A stretch of 48,936 nucleotides of DNA from an uncultured Bacteroidales bacterium (GCA_947570265.1 CANOUR010000009.1:1-48936), one strand, 5' to 3'. Counted from the stretch's first letter, positions 32,944 to 42,058 are shown. Notes: generated by a model not told the origin, from the letters alone. A program made the numbers and translations.

Positions 32944-35337
32944 TTACTTCACGAGCACGCGGGTTGCTTCGTTGCCTGTCACCTTGATCAGGAGCATGCC
33001 GGCTGCGGGGTTCTCCACGCGGCGACCCTGGAGATCGAAGTAGATGGCATCGGCGTCGATAGCGTCGGCATCGATAGAGCCGATTCCACTCTCAGGACTC
33101 TTCACAACTGCGGTCACAGGAGCGGTAGCTTCTGCGCTGCCATGCTGGTAAACGGCAACAACAGTGTAGTTGTATGTGCCGGCCTCGAGGCCTTCGTCGA
33201 CATACTGTGTCTCGGTGATCAGTCTTACGTTGACTGCTGCGCCGTCGCGGAGCACGGTGTAGCCGAACAGGCGACGCCACGGGCTGGTCGATTCGGGATC
33301 TGCGCCTGCAGGCTCATCCCACTTGAGAGTCACCACAGTGTCGTCCTCGTTCATTTCCACGCGGGCATTGGTGGCGGGAGCAAGCTCGGGGGTGTCAACA
33401 GCCACAACGATGCGGGCTGAGGTGTTGTTGGCATCGTTCTGATCCGATGTCATCTTCACTACTACATAGTATGTCACCTGAGCAGGAGTGCTTTCGTCGG
33501 TTGTGAGATCAAACGAGATCGTCTCCTCAGCACCGGCTGCGAGAGCGCCACCGCTCTGGGTGTCGACGAGGGTGTTGTTGCGATACAGCTCAACAGTGTA
33601 GCCTGCGGCAGCATTCTTGCCATAGTTCTTCACAACCACGTCGGCCTTTGCGGCGATGCACTTCTCGATGGTGTCGGGGAAGTCGACCGATGCGATGCCG
33701 AGGTCATTCTCCACACCGGCGTTGATGTTGATGTCGGTCACCATGATGTAGAAACCTCCGAGACCGAGCTTGCCACGGATAGCAAACTGAATGGCCTTGC
33801 CCTTGAACTGCTCGAGATCGATGTTGGCGAGCTGCCAGTCTGCAGTGTTGGCCGAGTACTGACCCACCTCCACGTAGTTGCCGTCGCCTGCGTTTACAAG
33901 CACGGTGATCTGGTGATCAGCCTTGTCGCTGTAGCCTGAATACTTTAATGTGAGATATGTACGTTCATTGGGGAGCTGTATCAGACCGGAGTAGATAGTA
34001 GCCTCGGCGCTCACACCGTTGGCCTCCATGCGCACGCAACCAGCGCCGGTGTCGGCATCGGTTACGACATATTTCCATTGTGCGTTGTATTTGTCGCTTG
34101 TAAGGTTGTAGATGTGCGAGGGATCTCCGTCACGGAAGTTGTCGGTATAGGGCACTGCATAGGGCTTGCCGACAGGAGTAGCCACTGTGCTGACAGGAGT
34201 CGACTCTCCGCCGGTGGTCACAGCGTAAACTTCATAGTAAGTGAGTTCCTGCTCTGCGGTAGGCTCGCATGCCTTCACAGTCGCTTCAGTAGCGTTGATA
34301 TTGTTGACCGTCTGTGTTGCCACACCATTGCGGTAAACCACAACCTTGTATGTCACAGGCTTTCCTGAAAGTCCGTTGAGGTTGACATCGGTCAGCGGAG
34401 CTTCCCAAGAAAGCTTCACAGTGCCGATCGTGCCTGTCTCTGCCACTTTCAGATCTGTGACGGGCAGCGGTGCGTACACGCCAACAAACACTGTCTTCTC
34501 AACGACATTGCCCTCGCCGTCGGCATTGACAGCGCGCACACCATACACATGGTTGCCGTTGGTCGCTTCATTGTCAGTGTAGTTGTAAGCCTGTCCCTTG
34601 GTCGGATTGCTGACAGTGTTGATCACCACGCCATCGCGGAGGAATTCAAGTTTTGTCAGACCTGACAGAGCCGCACCGGCCACATCGGTGGTAGGAGCTG
34701 TGGCAGAAAGGGCAACCGAAAGCAGACCCTTGTCGCTGGGTGTAACAGTGAAATTAGTCGGATCAGCGGGAACTGCACCGTGAGCCATAGCGGTCACCTC
34801 TACGTCATAGACAACCATTTTCATGTTGTCATACGAGTTGTTACGCAGACCGATGTAATAGTCGCCGGCAGCAGCAGGCTTGAAAGTGCTCTCGAAATAT
34901 GTGAATTCAACGACATTGCCTTCATAATTGAATCCGTTTCCGAAATACATACCTTGATGGATCTCGTTGGTCATGCCATCAACTGTTGCGGATGTGCCGT
35001 AATACGCTGACAAAGATGCATTGAATCCACGTTCGATAGACATCTTGTACTTCACCTTATACTCTCGTCCCGCTTCCATTGTAAAAGCGGGCGAAATCAG
35101 CCATCCGTCAGCATAGCCCATTAAACGGCCGCGGCTACCCACTCCGACAAGTGTACCGATGTCATACCAGTTGGCGTTCTTAGTATAACGGAATCGTGTA
35201 AATTCCGATTCATTCGGAATCGTCCATCCATCCAGACAATTATCATTGTCGAACGCATGGTTGTAGGGAAGGCTTTCCGCAGCATTCATCCCCACAGTTG
35301 CGAGCAGCAATGCTGCCGCAGCGTAGAATTTTTTCAT
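32944..35337 (-). CDS. Large secreted Fn3-type surface protein with secretion-type tail
   Basis: A 797-residue exported protein with a signal peptide (MKKFYAAAALLLATVGMNAA). The first domain (about 22-185) resembles the choice-of-anchor/jelly-roll type (DGWLISPAFTMEAGREYKVK, YYIGLRNNSYDN). Two fibronectin type III-like domains follow (about 190-385, e.g. PVTDLKVAETGTIGTVKLSW), then a second jelly-roll (about 390-545), a CARDB-like domain (VDFPDTIEKCIAAKADVVVK) and another Fn3-like domain (ATNARVEMNEDDTVVTLKWD). The end, AIYFDLQGRRVENPAAG to RVLVK, is the tail shared by several proteins in this window. No enzyme motif is seen; adhesion or ligand binding is likely. It follows the gene at 35368-36486 by 30 bases on the same strand, probably as one operon. 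Confidence 0.88.
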   Translation of the reverse strand: MKKFYAAAALLLATVGMNAAESLPYNHAFDNDNCLDGWTIPNESEFTRFRYTKNANWYDIGTLVGVGSRGRLMGYADGWLISPAFTMEAGREYKVKYKMSIERGFNASLSAYYGTSATVDGMTNEIHQGMYFGNGFNYEGNVVEFTYFESTFKPAAAGDYYIGLRNNSYDNMKMVVYDVEVTAMAHGAVPADPTNFTVTPSDKGLLSVALSATAPTTDVAGAALSGLTKLEFLRDGVVINTVSNPTKGQAYNYTDNEATNGNHVYGVRAVNADGEGNVVEKTVFVGVYAPLPVTDLKVAETGTIGTVKLSWEAPLTDVNLNGLSGKPVTYKVVVYRNGVATQTVNNINATEATVKACEPTAEQELTYYEVYAVTTGGESTPVSTVATPVGKPYAVPYTDNFRDGDPSHIYNLTSDKYNAQWKYVVTDADTGAGCVRMEANGVSAEATIYSGLIQLPNERTYLTLKYSGYSDKADHQITVLVNAGDGNYVEVGQYSANTADWQLANIDLEQFKGKAIQFAIRGKLGLGGFYIMVTDININAGVENDLGIASVDFPDTIEKCIAAKADVVVKNYGKNAAAGYTVELYRNNTLVDTQSGGALAAGAEETISFDLTTDESTPAQVTYYVVVKMTSDQNDANNTSARIVVAVDTPELAPATNARVEMNEDDTVVTLKWDEPAGADPESTSPWRRLFGYTVLRDGAAVNVRLITETQYVDEGLEAGTYNYTVVAVYQHGSAEATAPVTAVVKSPESGIGSIDADAIDADAIYFDLQGRRVENPAAGMLLIKVTGNEATRVLVK

Positions 35338-35367
35338 ACTTATATATTAAATGTGATTTGAATTGAT

Positions 35368-36486
35368 TTACTTCACATAGATGCGCTCAGCAGAATTTCC
35401 CGACTGCTTGATCACGATAGTGCCCGACGCGGGGTTTGCCACACGACGGCCATAGAGATCGAAGTAGACAGCAGGTGCTGCGCCATCGGCTATGATCGAT
35501 TCGATAGCTGAAGGATCATTGGGCTCATCGGGATCGTCGACTTCAATCTGGGTGTAATCATACACGAATGTGTCGGCCAGCTCGGTCTTGCCCGAAAATT
35601 CGTTGAATGCGCGCAGCTCATACGAAGATATCGGCATCGAGGTGATCTCGTAGGCCGGTGTCTGCGCACCATAGAAACTGTCGTCGTAGTTCACGGGATA
35701 GACAGCCTCCGACATCTCGAATCCTTCGTTGCAGCCATACACCTTCTGCTGCACGAGCATGGTGCGGTCGCTGTTGTATTCGTCAATCGACTTGATGGCA
35801 CCGTCCTCGTAATAGAGATAGTCGGTCGACACACTGATCGACAGACGGTTGGATGAAAAGTCGTAGCTATAGTCGGTCTGCCGCGAGATGCGTCCGTCAA
35901 TTCCGCCGTAGACATATGTGGTGACCATGAGGAGCGACTCGCTTCCAATGGCCGACTGATAGTTTTCCTTGCGGACTACACGGCCTTCCTCGTCATATTG
36001 GTAGGTCGAACGCTGGATCTGCTTAGGCTCACCGCCCTCGATAGGCACGGTCACTCTCACTTCCGACAGTTCATTATCGGCATACACATAGTTATATGTA
36101 CTTTCAAGCACAGGCTCACTGCCGGGCGACATATACGACCCGTAGACCTCGCGCTTGTCGACTGTGCCATCGGCATTATACACAAATTTTATCTGGCCGA
36201 CGAGCTGAAACTGCTCGGGATCACCGGTCACCTGCAGATCCTGATATGTTGTCTCGACCGACACGCGGCCGTCAGCATCGTATGCAAACACGCGACGTGT
36301 GCTGAACGAAGGATCTTCCTTGTTGATCAGCACCGCCTCCGACACACGATGCTCATCATCGTATTTGAACGTCTGATTCGTCGATTTCTCGGAGTTGATG
36401 CTCGTAAGCAAATAAAGATCAGCAGCCTGCGCGCCACCAAAAACGGAGGTCAGCAGAGCCGCCAACGAAATGTAGAGATGCTTCAT
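35368..36486 (-). CDS. Secreted YD-repeat-like protein with secretion-type tail
   Basis: A 372-residue exported protein with a signal peptide (about 1-21, ending GGAQA). The body is a series of beta-hairpin repeats of the form Y-x-Y-D-x-x-G-R-V (FKYDDEHRVSEAV, FAYDADGRVSVETT, FVYNADGTVDKREV, YQYDEEGRVVRKENY), like the YD/RHS-type repeats, although not a full RHS toxin shell. The C-terminus PAVYFDLYGRRVANPASG to RIYVK carries the shared tail. No toxin or peptidase domain is present. Cotranscribed with the large Fn3 protein downstream (30-base gap). Probably a surface carbohydrate- or protein-binding factor (inference). Confidence 0.8.
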   Translation of the reverse strand: MKHLYISLAALLTSVFGGAQAADLYLLTSINSEKSTNQTFKYDDEHRVSEAVLINKEDPSFSTRRVFAYDADGRVSVETTYQDLQVTGDPEQFQLVGQIKFVYNADGTVDKREVYGSYMSPGSEPVLESTYNYVYADNELSEVRVTVPIEGGEPKQIQRSTYQYDEEGRVVRKENYQSAIGSESLLMVTTYVYGGIDGRISRQTDYSYDFSSNRLSISVSTDYLYYEDGAIKSIDEYNSDRTMLVQQKVYGCNEGFEMSEAVYPVNYDDSFYGAQTPAYEITSMPISSYELRAFNEFSGKTELADTFVYDYTQIEVDDPDEPNDPSAIESIIADGAAPAVYFDLYGRRVANPASGTIVIKQSGNSAERIYVK

Positions 36487-36627
36487 TGATTTTAACTTAC
36501 TTAGATTTTAGGTTTTGGGGCTAAAGCTAGGCATTGTTTCACTCCGCTGAATCCGTCGGCACGGTTATTTAATCTTTTTTAACCTCAATCGGTCATTGCA
36601 GCGGCAATCTCTTTTGATCGTATGAGC

Positions 36628-36635
36628 TAACTTTG
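36628..36635 (+). promoter_or_regulatory. -7 box of dnaX, very close to its ATG
   Basis: TAACTTTG is a full match and is followed by GCGCGTA and then the ATG at 36642. The normal start point would fall within about 2-3 bases of the start codon, so the message is nearly leaderless. The -33 region is weak. Confidence 0.55.
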
Positions 36636-36641
36636 CGCGTA

Positions 36642-38405
36642 ATGGAAAACTACATTGTATCGGCCCGCAAATACCGCCCTGCCACATTCGACAGCGTGGT
36701 CGGGCAGAAAGCTCTCACCGCCACGCTGAAAAACGCGGTCGCGTCGGGGCGTCTCGCCCACAGCTACCTGTTCTGCGGCACACGCGGAGTGGGCAAGACT
36801 TCCTGCGCGCGCATCTTCGCCAAGACAATCAACTGCAGCAACCGCCGCCCCGACGGCGAGGCGTGCAACGAATGCGACAGCTGCCGCGACTTCAACAACG
36901 GATCGTCGCTCAACATCATCGAACTCGACGCCGCATCCAACAACAGCGTCGACGACATACGCTCGCTGACCGAGCAGGTGATGGTAGGCCCGGTCAACGG
37001 CCGCTACCGCGTGTTTATCGTCGACGAGGTGCACATGCTCACACAGGCGGCCTTCAACGCTTTTCTGAAGACCCTCGAGGAGCCGCCCGCCCATGCCATC
37101 TTCATCCTCGCCACGACCGAGAAACACAAGATCATACCCACGATACTCTCGCGATGCCAGATATATGATTTCAGCCCGATAGGCATAGCCGACATCGTGA
37201 AACATCTCGCGCATGTGGCATCGCAGGAGGGCATCACCGCCGAACCTGCCGCGCTCGGTCTGATTGCCCGCAAAGCCGACGGGGCTATGCGCGACGCTTT
37301 GTCGATCTTCGACCAGGTAGCTGCCTCGACCCGAGGCAACATCACCTATGCCGCCGCGCTCGACAATCTCAACATCCTCGACTTCGGATATTTCAACCGG
37401 CTGACCGAAGCTTTTCTGGCAGGCGACACCATGGCTTCGTGGATGATCTATAAAGAGATCCGCGACCGTGGATTTGACTCGCACTTCTTCATCAACGGAC
37501 TGGCGGCATACATGCGCGATCTCATGGTGGCTCGCGATCCGTCGACCGCCGCACTGCTCGACGCCGATGCCGACACCGGCGCCGCAATGGCCGCAATGGC
37601 CAAGAGATGCACGCCCGATTTCCTCTACCGTGCGATGTGTCTGCTCAACGATGCAGATCTCAACTACCGCATAGCGGCCAACAAGCAATTTCTAACCGAG
37701 CTGACGCTCGCCAGAATATGCCAACTATCAAGCCCCTCTCCCGCTGAGACCGATGGCGGACAGGGGGAGGGGCTGAAACCGATCGCCGCCAAAACCGCTC
37801 CTGCTCCGACACCGTCAGCTGCCCCAATCCAGACTCCGTCAGCAACCCCGGCACCGACTCCGGTGGCTGTTCCGGCAGCGGCCGCCAAGGCCACGCCACC
37901 GCCCCCTGCCGCACCCCACCGTCCGGCAGCGGCTCAGCGTCCGGCGGCAGCGCGCGGAGGCATGAGACTGTCGCTCGGAGGCGCTGCACGCGGCAATGCT
38001 CCCGAGGCTGCGCAAGCATCGGCTGCACAGCTGCGCACGACAGCCTACACCGACGATGATTTCAAACAGGCATGGAACTCATTCATTCGCCGCAACCCAT
38101 CGGAGGTGATCCTCATCAACACTATGAGGGCATCGCGCCCGCGACGCCAAAGCGAAGGGAGCGATATTTTCACCGTCACGGTCGAGAACACAGCCCAGCA
38201 GCAGAAGCTCGCCGAAGCGATGCCACAGCTGCTCGCCGAGCTTCACGACTCTCTGGCAAACGACAATGTGACCCTTAATGTGGTGATAAATCAGGGCAAA
38301 AGCGGCTCTCACACATGGAGCGAGCGTGAGGTGCTGGCCAAAATGATGGAAAACAACCCCTCGCTTAAAAATCTGATCGATACATTCAAAATGAATATCG
38401 GCTGA
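36642..38405 (+). CDS. dnaX: DNA polymerase III subunit gamma/tau
   Basis: A 587-residue clamp-loader ATPase for chromosome replication. Walker A is in GTRGVGKTS (about 46-54), a zinc module follows (CSNRRPDGEACNECDSC), then Walker B-type FIVDEVHML, sensor-1 ATTEKHKIIPTILSRCQ and the domain III helical collar (to about 363, ending ARICQL). A Pro/Ala-rich linker (about 365-450) leads to a tau-type C-terminal domain (DFKQAWNSFI to the end). The start is the ATG at 36642 (MENYIVSARKYRP). An in-frame palindrome lies exactly where the conserved core ends (37731-37774). No A AAA AAG frameshift site is seen, so only the long form is predicted from sequence. Confidence 0.97.
   Translation: MENYIVSARKYRPATFDSVVGQKALTATLKNAVASGRLAHSYLFCGTRGVGKTSCARIFAKTINCSNRRPDGEACNECDSCRDFNNGSSLNIIELDAASNNSVDDIRSLTEQVMVGPVNGRYRVFIVDEVHMLTQAAFNAFLKTLEEPPAHAIFILATTEKHKIIPTILSRCQIYDFSPIGIADIVKHLAHVASQEGITAEPAALGLIARKADGAMRDALSIFDQVAASTRGNITYAAALDNLNILDFGYFNRLTEAFLAGDTMASWMIYKEIRDRGFDSHFFINGLAAYMRDLMVARDPSTAALLDADADTGAAMAAMAKRCTPDFLYRAMCLLNDADLNYRIAANKQFLTELTLARICQLSSPSPAETDGGQGEGLKPIAAKTAPAPTPSAAPIQTPSATPAPTPVAVPAAAAKATPPPPAAPHRPAAAQRPAAARGGMRLSLGGAARGNAPEAAQASAAQLRTTAYTDDDFKQAWNSFIRRNPSEVILINTMRASRPRRQSEGSDIFTVTVENTAQQQKLAEAMPQLLAELHDSLANDNVTLNVVINQGKSGSHTWSEREVLAKMMENNPSLKNLIDTFKMNIG
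37731..37774. repeat. In-frame palindromic element within dnaX
   Basis: AGCCCCTCTCCC (37731-37742) and GGGGGAGGGGCT (37763-37774) pair over 12 bases with one G-T pair around a 20-base loop. It is translated as SPSPAETDGGQGEG within DnaX, at the junction between the conserved core and the low-complexity tail. The pattern resembles small dispersed palindromic elements that insert into genes without breaking the frame. No other copy is seen in this window. Confidence 0.6.
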
Positions 38406-38432
38406 CCGACATCCAGCCATCGACCGAAACAA

Positions 38433-38470
38433 AACGTCGCCCCCGACAACAGCGTCAAAGGGGCGACGTT
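38433..38470. terminator. Bidirectional terminator after dnaX
   Basis: AACGTCGCCCC (38433-38443) and GGGGCGACGTT (38460-38470) pair perfectly over 11 bases, with CATTTTA following. It lies between convergent dnaX and the lipoprotein gene. Confidence 0.75.
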
Positions 38471-38496
38471 CATTTTATCTCTGACTTACGCAGCTT

Positions 38497-39678
38497 TTAT
38501 TTGAGATATTTGTTTTTGTAGCTCGTAACTCCTTCAATTAATTCTTTCTTATCATTAGAAGTCATATACTCATAGGCGTTGATCTCGCGCACAAGTTTTC
38601 CGCTCCGTATTTCAGCATCCACTTTTTTGAGATGTTCCTCCATATGCTCTTTAAATGACTCTTCCATGCATATGACGCCTGCAACATATCTACCGTTGCC
38701 GGCATCGTCAACTTTCCATACGCCATTGTCTAATACAATATATGCCACTCCATTGCTTTCAGGTTTTGACGAAATATTTTCACAGACAATATTGTAGCCA
38801 AATTCAATAACCATCTTTGTATTGCCATCGAACTTTTGACAAGTTAGAATGTCCTGCGGGATTGCTTCTCCTTCTTCTCCGCCATGGAGCATATCAGGCT
38901 GATGTATAAGGCCGCTGTTTTCTATTCCCCCATCCCAAATACCGTCGGCTGTGCCGGGGTTGTCGATAAATTTCTTGGTGAGGGAAGCAAATTCGTCAGT
39001 CATTACGGATGTGTCGTAATTGATAGCCTTCTTTATAAGATCTATAATCTGGCTATCGGTGAGTTGCGGTATTTCAACTGATTTTTCATTATCATTGTAG
39101 TAGGTGATTGTTCTATTGATGATTCTGTTATCGAAACGACCGGATTCAGGAGCAGCACCTATATATGACAAATGCATTTCTGTCCAGTTTCCATTCTCGT
39201 CCTTCCCTTTATATTCGGCTTTTATGGGTGTGGGCTCATCTTCAGCATATTCGTCTATAAACTCTACGGGATTGCCATTGCTGTCATACTTTGTTGCAAT
39301 CAGTTTATATCCCACCATCCAGCGCTGGCCATATTCCATTCCTTTCAATTTATCCCCATCAAGACTGATTGTAAAGCCTCCCAGATCTAAAGGGGCAGAC
39401 AGATTCTTTTCGCCACCATTGTCGGCGACATATTCAGAATCTCCATCAACAAAGATACCATCTTTGTTGAAATTGAACACAGCCTCAAAACCAGAATACT
39501 TATCTTCATACTTTACGGATTTAGCCGGGCCGGCAATGTTGAGTGCTTTCAGATCGCCGATTGCATTTTGTTGTGATGCTTCATTCTGCGCCGCTTGTGC
39601 TCCGCTTTGTCCGCAACCGATAAGAGTTAAAGAAAGTGATGCCAAGAAAGAAGCACAAATCTTTTGATGTTTTTTCAT
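38497..39678 (-). CDS. Lipoprotein of unknown function, AT-rich
   Basis: 393 residues. A lipoprotein signal (MKKHQKICASFLASLSLTLI then GC, Cys 22) is followed by a low-complexity Gln/Ala stretch (SGAQAAQNEASQQNA). The body has alternating beta strands with short YD-like turns (ATKYDSNGNPVEFIDEYAED, YKGKDENGNWTEMHLSYIG) and, later, a mixed domain with ESFKEHMEEHLKKVDAEIRS near the end. I recognise no family. GC content is clearly lower than that of the neighbours, as for the C10-like gene, suggesting recent acquisition or relaxed selection. It stands alone: hairpins lie on both sides (38433-38470; 39785-39824). Confidence 0.75.
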   Translation of the reverse strand: MKKHQKICASFLASLSLTLIGCGQSGAQAAQNEASQQNAIGDLKALNIAGPAKSVKYEDKYSGFEAVFNFNKDGIFVDGDSEYVADNGGEKNLSAPLDLGGFTISLDGDKLKGMEYGQRWMVGYKLIATKYDSNGNPVEFIDEYAEDEPTPIKAEYKGKDENGNWTEMHLSYIGAAPESGRFDNRIINRTITYYNDNEKSVEIPQLTDSQIIDLIKKAINYDTSVMTDEFASLTKKFIDNPGTADGIWDGGIENSGLIHQPDMLHGGEEGEAIPQDILTCQKFDGNTKMVIEFGYNIVCENISSKPESNGVAYIVLDNGVWKVDDAGNGRYVAGVICMEESFKEHMEEHLKKVDAEIRSGKLVREINAYEYMTSNDKKELIEGVTSYKNKYLK

Positions 39679-39784
39679 ACTGATTTTTTGTTCTCGCTCC
39701 GGATCAGAAACGAGGTGGTTAATAAAGTTTATTTGAAAGGTTTATTTAAGGTATAACAAGGAAATAGAGAAAGGTTCTGATCTT

Positions 39785-39824
39785 AAATATCACGTGAGTC
39801 CGACATCGGACTCACGTGATATTT
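39785..39824 (-). terminator. Near-perfect palindrome, terminator of the Omp28-like gene
   Basis: AAATATCACGTGAGTCCGA and TCGGACTCACGTGATATTT pair over 19 bases with only CA between them. It begins 14 bases after the stop of the minus-strand Omp28-like gene. It contains the six-base palindrome CACGTG twice. Confidence 0.75.
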
Positions 39825-39837
39825 ATATGCTGTGTTT

Positions 39838-41511
39838 TCAACGGTCAAACTTCAGAGTGGCGGTTGTGCCGTCGGCAAATCTGGCCACGGCGATATAAAG
39901 CCCTTTGGCGAGCTGAGCGATATTGGCGTCAGCCGCAACCAATGTGCCGTCGGCGGAATAGACCTCGACCGACACAGCGTCGCCGCCCAAGGCCACGAGC
40001 GTCAGTCCATCACGGTCAATCATGAGGCTCTTGCCACCGGCATTTTCAATCGCACCGAGGCCGAGCGAGGGATCTGCACTGAAGAACATGCGGCTGCCGC
40101 AGCCCTCAACCTTGGTGTTCTGCGCAAGCACGTTGCCGTTGCCGTCGCAAAGCGTCACATATGCATCTTTCGATCCAAAGCCGTCGCCCCAATTGTCAGT
40201 CACCTCGATACAATACATTCCGGCATTTTCGACAGCGAACTCTTCGGTGTAGTCGCCCTCGACACCGTCGGCATAGGGCCCGAACTCGCGCACTATATTG
40301 CCATCGGCGTCACGCAGCATGAAACGGTTGTCGGAGGCATGGCTGTCGGTGTGGATCTTAAGCACGAATTCACCGCCGTAGCTGGCGGCAGGCTTGTCAA
40401 ACTCAACTGTCACAGGATCGGCGCCGTCATAAGCCTCGCCGTTGATGGCCACGAGAGAGATCGTGGCGGTGTTGCCGGTCTCTTTCATTTCAAAATCACC
40501 GAGAGGCACTGAAATCTGCCCGCTACGGTGACGACCGATGCTGCACTCAGCCTCATATGTCGACACCTCGCCTCCGTTGACACTCGCAGTGAACGTGAGC
40601 GCTGTGATCTCGGGGATCATCTCCGATGCCACCTGCACATCGACAAACTTGAAGCCATAGCTGCCGTCCATCTCTATGCGCCCCTGCGACAGGCTTGCCT
40701 TTGCGGCGGTGCTGAACGAATCGCTCTGTGGGAAACACGTCGCAGCTGTCAGCAGCATATCGCTGCCCTGTGCTGCCGTCACCACCACATGAAGTCCTTC
40801 GGGATCGCAATCCACCCTGCGGAACTTCTCGGGGACAGTGTATTCATATTTGCGTGTGAAGCTCTGACCGGCAGCGCCACCGCCGACCACTTCACCCCAC
40901 TGCGGCGTCAGCACGGCGCGCAGCATGTGGTTGTGGATATACGAATCTTGATTTTCCACCCCGCGCTGCACGCCCACGACACCGCTCTCGAGCAGCATCA
41001 CATTGAGGCTCAGATCGTCCATCGCGCTGCAATCGGATGTGAAATAGCCCTCGACCTCCACCGTGAGCTTGCGGGTGGCGGCATCGTATTCAGCGGCACT
41101 TCCGAGATTGAGCGGCGACTCCTGAGCCGTGATCTCGCGTGCGGCATTGGCCCAGTCTTTCCTGTCGAGCACTTTGCCGTCACCATAAGCGACGCGGTTG
41201 ACCATGCCTGCCGGGAAAAACGTCACCGAGAAATGACGGCAAAGCTCGTCGCCGAAGTCCGTGCGGTAGTCAGGTTGCGCACTGTGCGGCACGGCATACG
41301 ATCCACTGTGCACGCTCACCGGCACGAACAGATCGGGCTGCAACGCAGCCACACGAGCGGCCAGAGCATGACCGGCCGGACAACTCACACAGTTCAGTCC
41401 GGTGAACTCCTCGAGAACGGCCACACGCTTCTGCGGCTCTGTCGAAACATTCAGCGATGCCATGGCGGCCACAGGCAGCATTCCGAATGCTATGATAGGT
41501 AGAATTTTCAT
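39838..41511 (-). CDS. Omp28-like outer-membrane/secreted protein with T9SS-type C-terminal domain
   Basis: A 557-residue exported protein with a signal peptide (about 1-18, FGMLPVAAMA). Residues about 28-240 match the Omp28-type thioredoxin-like fold: VAVLEEFTGLNCVSCPAGHA carries the CxxC pair, then VPVSVHSGSY and VTFFPAGMVNR. A middle beta region follows, then a stretch (GDFVLK-like beta, EVTDNWGDGFGSKDAYVTLC) resembling a bacterial pre-peptidase-type domain. The final about 75 residues (VSVEVYSADGTLVAADANIA, LAKGLYIAVARFADG) fit the longer Por-secretion (type IX) sorting domain. Omp28 proteins are surface proteins of Porphyromonas and relatives; the function is not known. A minus-strand -7 box lies at 41541-41548. 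Confidence 0.88.
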   Translation of the reverse strand: MKILPIIAFGMLPVAAMASLNVSTEPQKRVAVLEEFTGLNCVSCPAGHALAARVAALQPDLFVPVSVHSGSYAVPHSAQPDYRTDFGDELCRHFSVTFFPAGMVNRVAYGDGKVLDRKDWANAAREITAQESPLNLGSAAEYDAATRKLTVEVEGYFTSDCSAMDDLSLNVMLLESGVVGVQRGVENQDSYIHNHMLRAVLTPQWGEVVGGGAAGQSFTRKYEYTVPEKFRRVDCDPEGLHVVVTAAQGSDMLLTAATCFPQSDSFSTAAKASLSQGRIEMDGSYGFKFVDVQVASEMIPEITALTFTASVNGGEVSTYEAECSIGRHRSGQISVPLGDFEMKETGNTATISLVAINGEAYDGADPVTVEFDKPAASYGGEFVLKIHTDSHASDNRFMLRDADGNIVREFGPYADGVEGDYTEEFAVENAGMYCIEVTDNWGDGFGSKDAYVTLCDGNGNVLAQNTKVEGCGSRMFFSADPSLGLGAIENAGGKSLMIDRDGLTLVALGGDAVSVEVYSADGTLVAADANIAQLAKGLYIAVARFADGTTATLKFDR

Positions 41512-41540
41512 CAGTTTTGGATATAATTAATGTGAATATG

Positions 41541-41548
41541 CAAAAGTA
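41541..41548 (-). promoter_or_regulatory. -7 box of the Omp28-like gene
   Basis: The minus strand reads TACTTTTG, a full TAnnTTTG match, about 30 bases before the ATG at 41511. Confidence 0.5.
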
Positions 41549-41599
41549 ATGAAAAAACTTTCAGCAGCTATGAGTCGCGCACAAATATTTGCCCCCATC

Positions 41600-42058
41600 T
41601 CATCGCCTGCGCGAGAAAAAGTCGCGCATCAGAGCCGAGCATTCATCGGCAAGCACGCCGGCGGTCACCGTGGCCTTTGGATGAAACGGCGAACGCGCCG
41701 TCACCACTGCATAGCCGCGTTTGGCATCGGACGCACCGTAGACCACACGCCCAAGCTGACTCCATCCTATCGCTCCGGCACACATCGTGCATGGCTCCAC
41801 AGTCACATAGAGCGTGCACTCCGGCAGATACTTGCCGCCCAGGGTGTTGGCCGCCGATGTGATGGCAAGCATCTCGGCATGCGCTGTCACGTCGCCGAGC
41901 TGCTCGGTGAGATTGTGGCCGCGCCCCACCACTGCCCCGCGCGGGGTCACCACCACCGCCCCGACAGGCACTTCCCCGGCCTCGGCAGCCTGCCGCGCCT
42001 CATCGAGCGCCATGCGCATATAGCGCTCGTCACGCTCCTGCAATGTCTCCATTTCCAA
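41600..42058 (-). CDS. tadA: tRNA-specific adenosine deaminase
   Basis: A 152-residue zinc deaminase that converts adenosine 34 to inosine in tRNA-Arg(ACG). The zinc ligands are in TAHAEMLAI and PCTMCAGAI, the canonical H-A-E and P-C-x-x-C pattern. GRGHNLTEQLGDVTAHAEML, including the Asn after H, and LYVTVEPCTMC fit TadA better than guanine or cytosine deaminases. The ATG at 42058 (or 42052) lies inside the C-terminus of rnz, giving a 23-29-base overlap and likely translational coupling. It is the last gene of the phoH-rnz-tadA unit. Confidence 0.9.
   Translation of the reverse strand: MEMETLQERDERYMRMALDEARQAAEAGEVPVGAVVVTPRGAVVGRGHNLTEQLGDVTAHAEMLAITSAANTLGGKYLPECTLYVTVEPCTMCAGAIGWSQLGRVVYGASDAKRGYAVVTARSPFHPKATVTAGVLADECSALMRDFFSRRR

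Noticed and set aside
36627..37688. Minus-strand frame of 353 codons opposite dnaX
   Set aside because: Shadow of the dnaX coding strand; no motif, and dnaX is certain.
36642..38405. Programmed -1 frameshift site in dnaX
   Set aside because: No A AAA AAG or similar slippery run is found ahead of the hairpin at 37731-37774.
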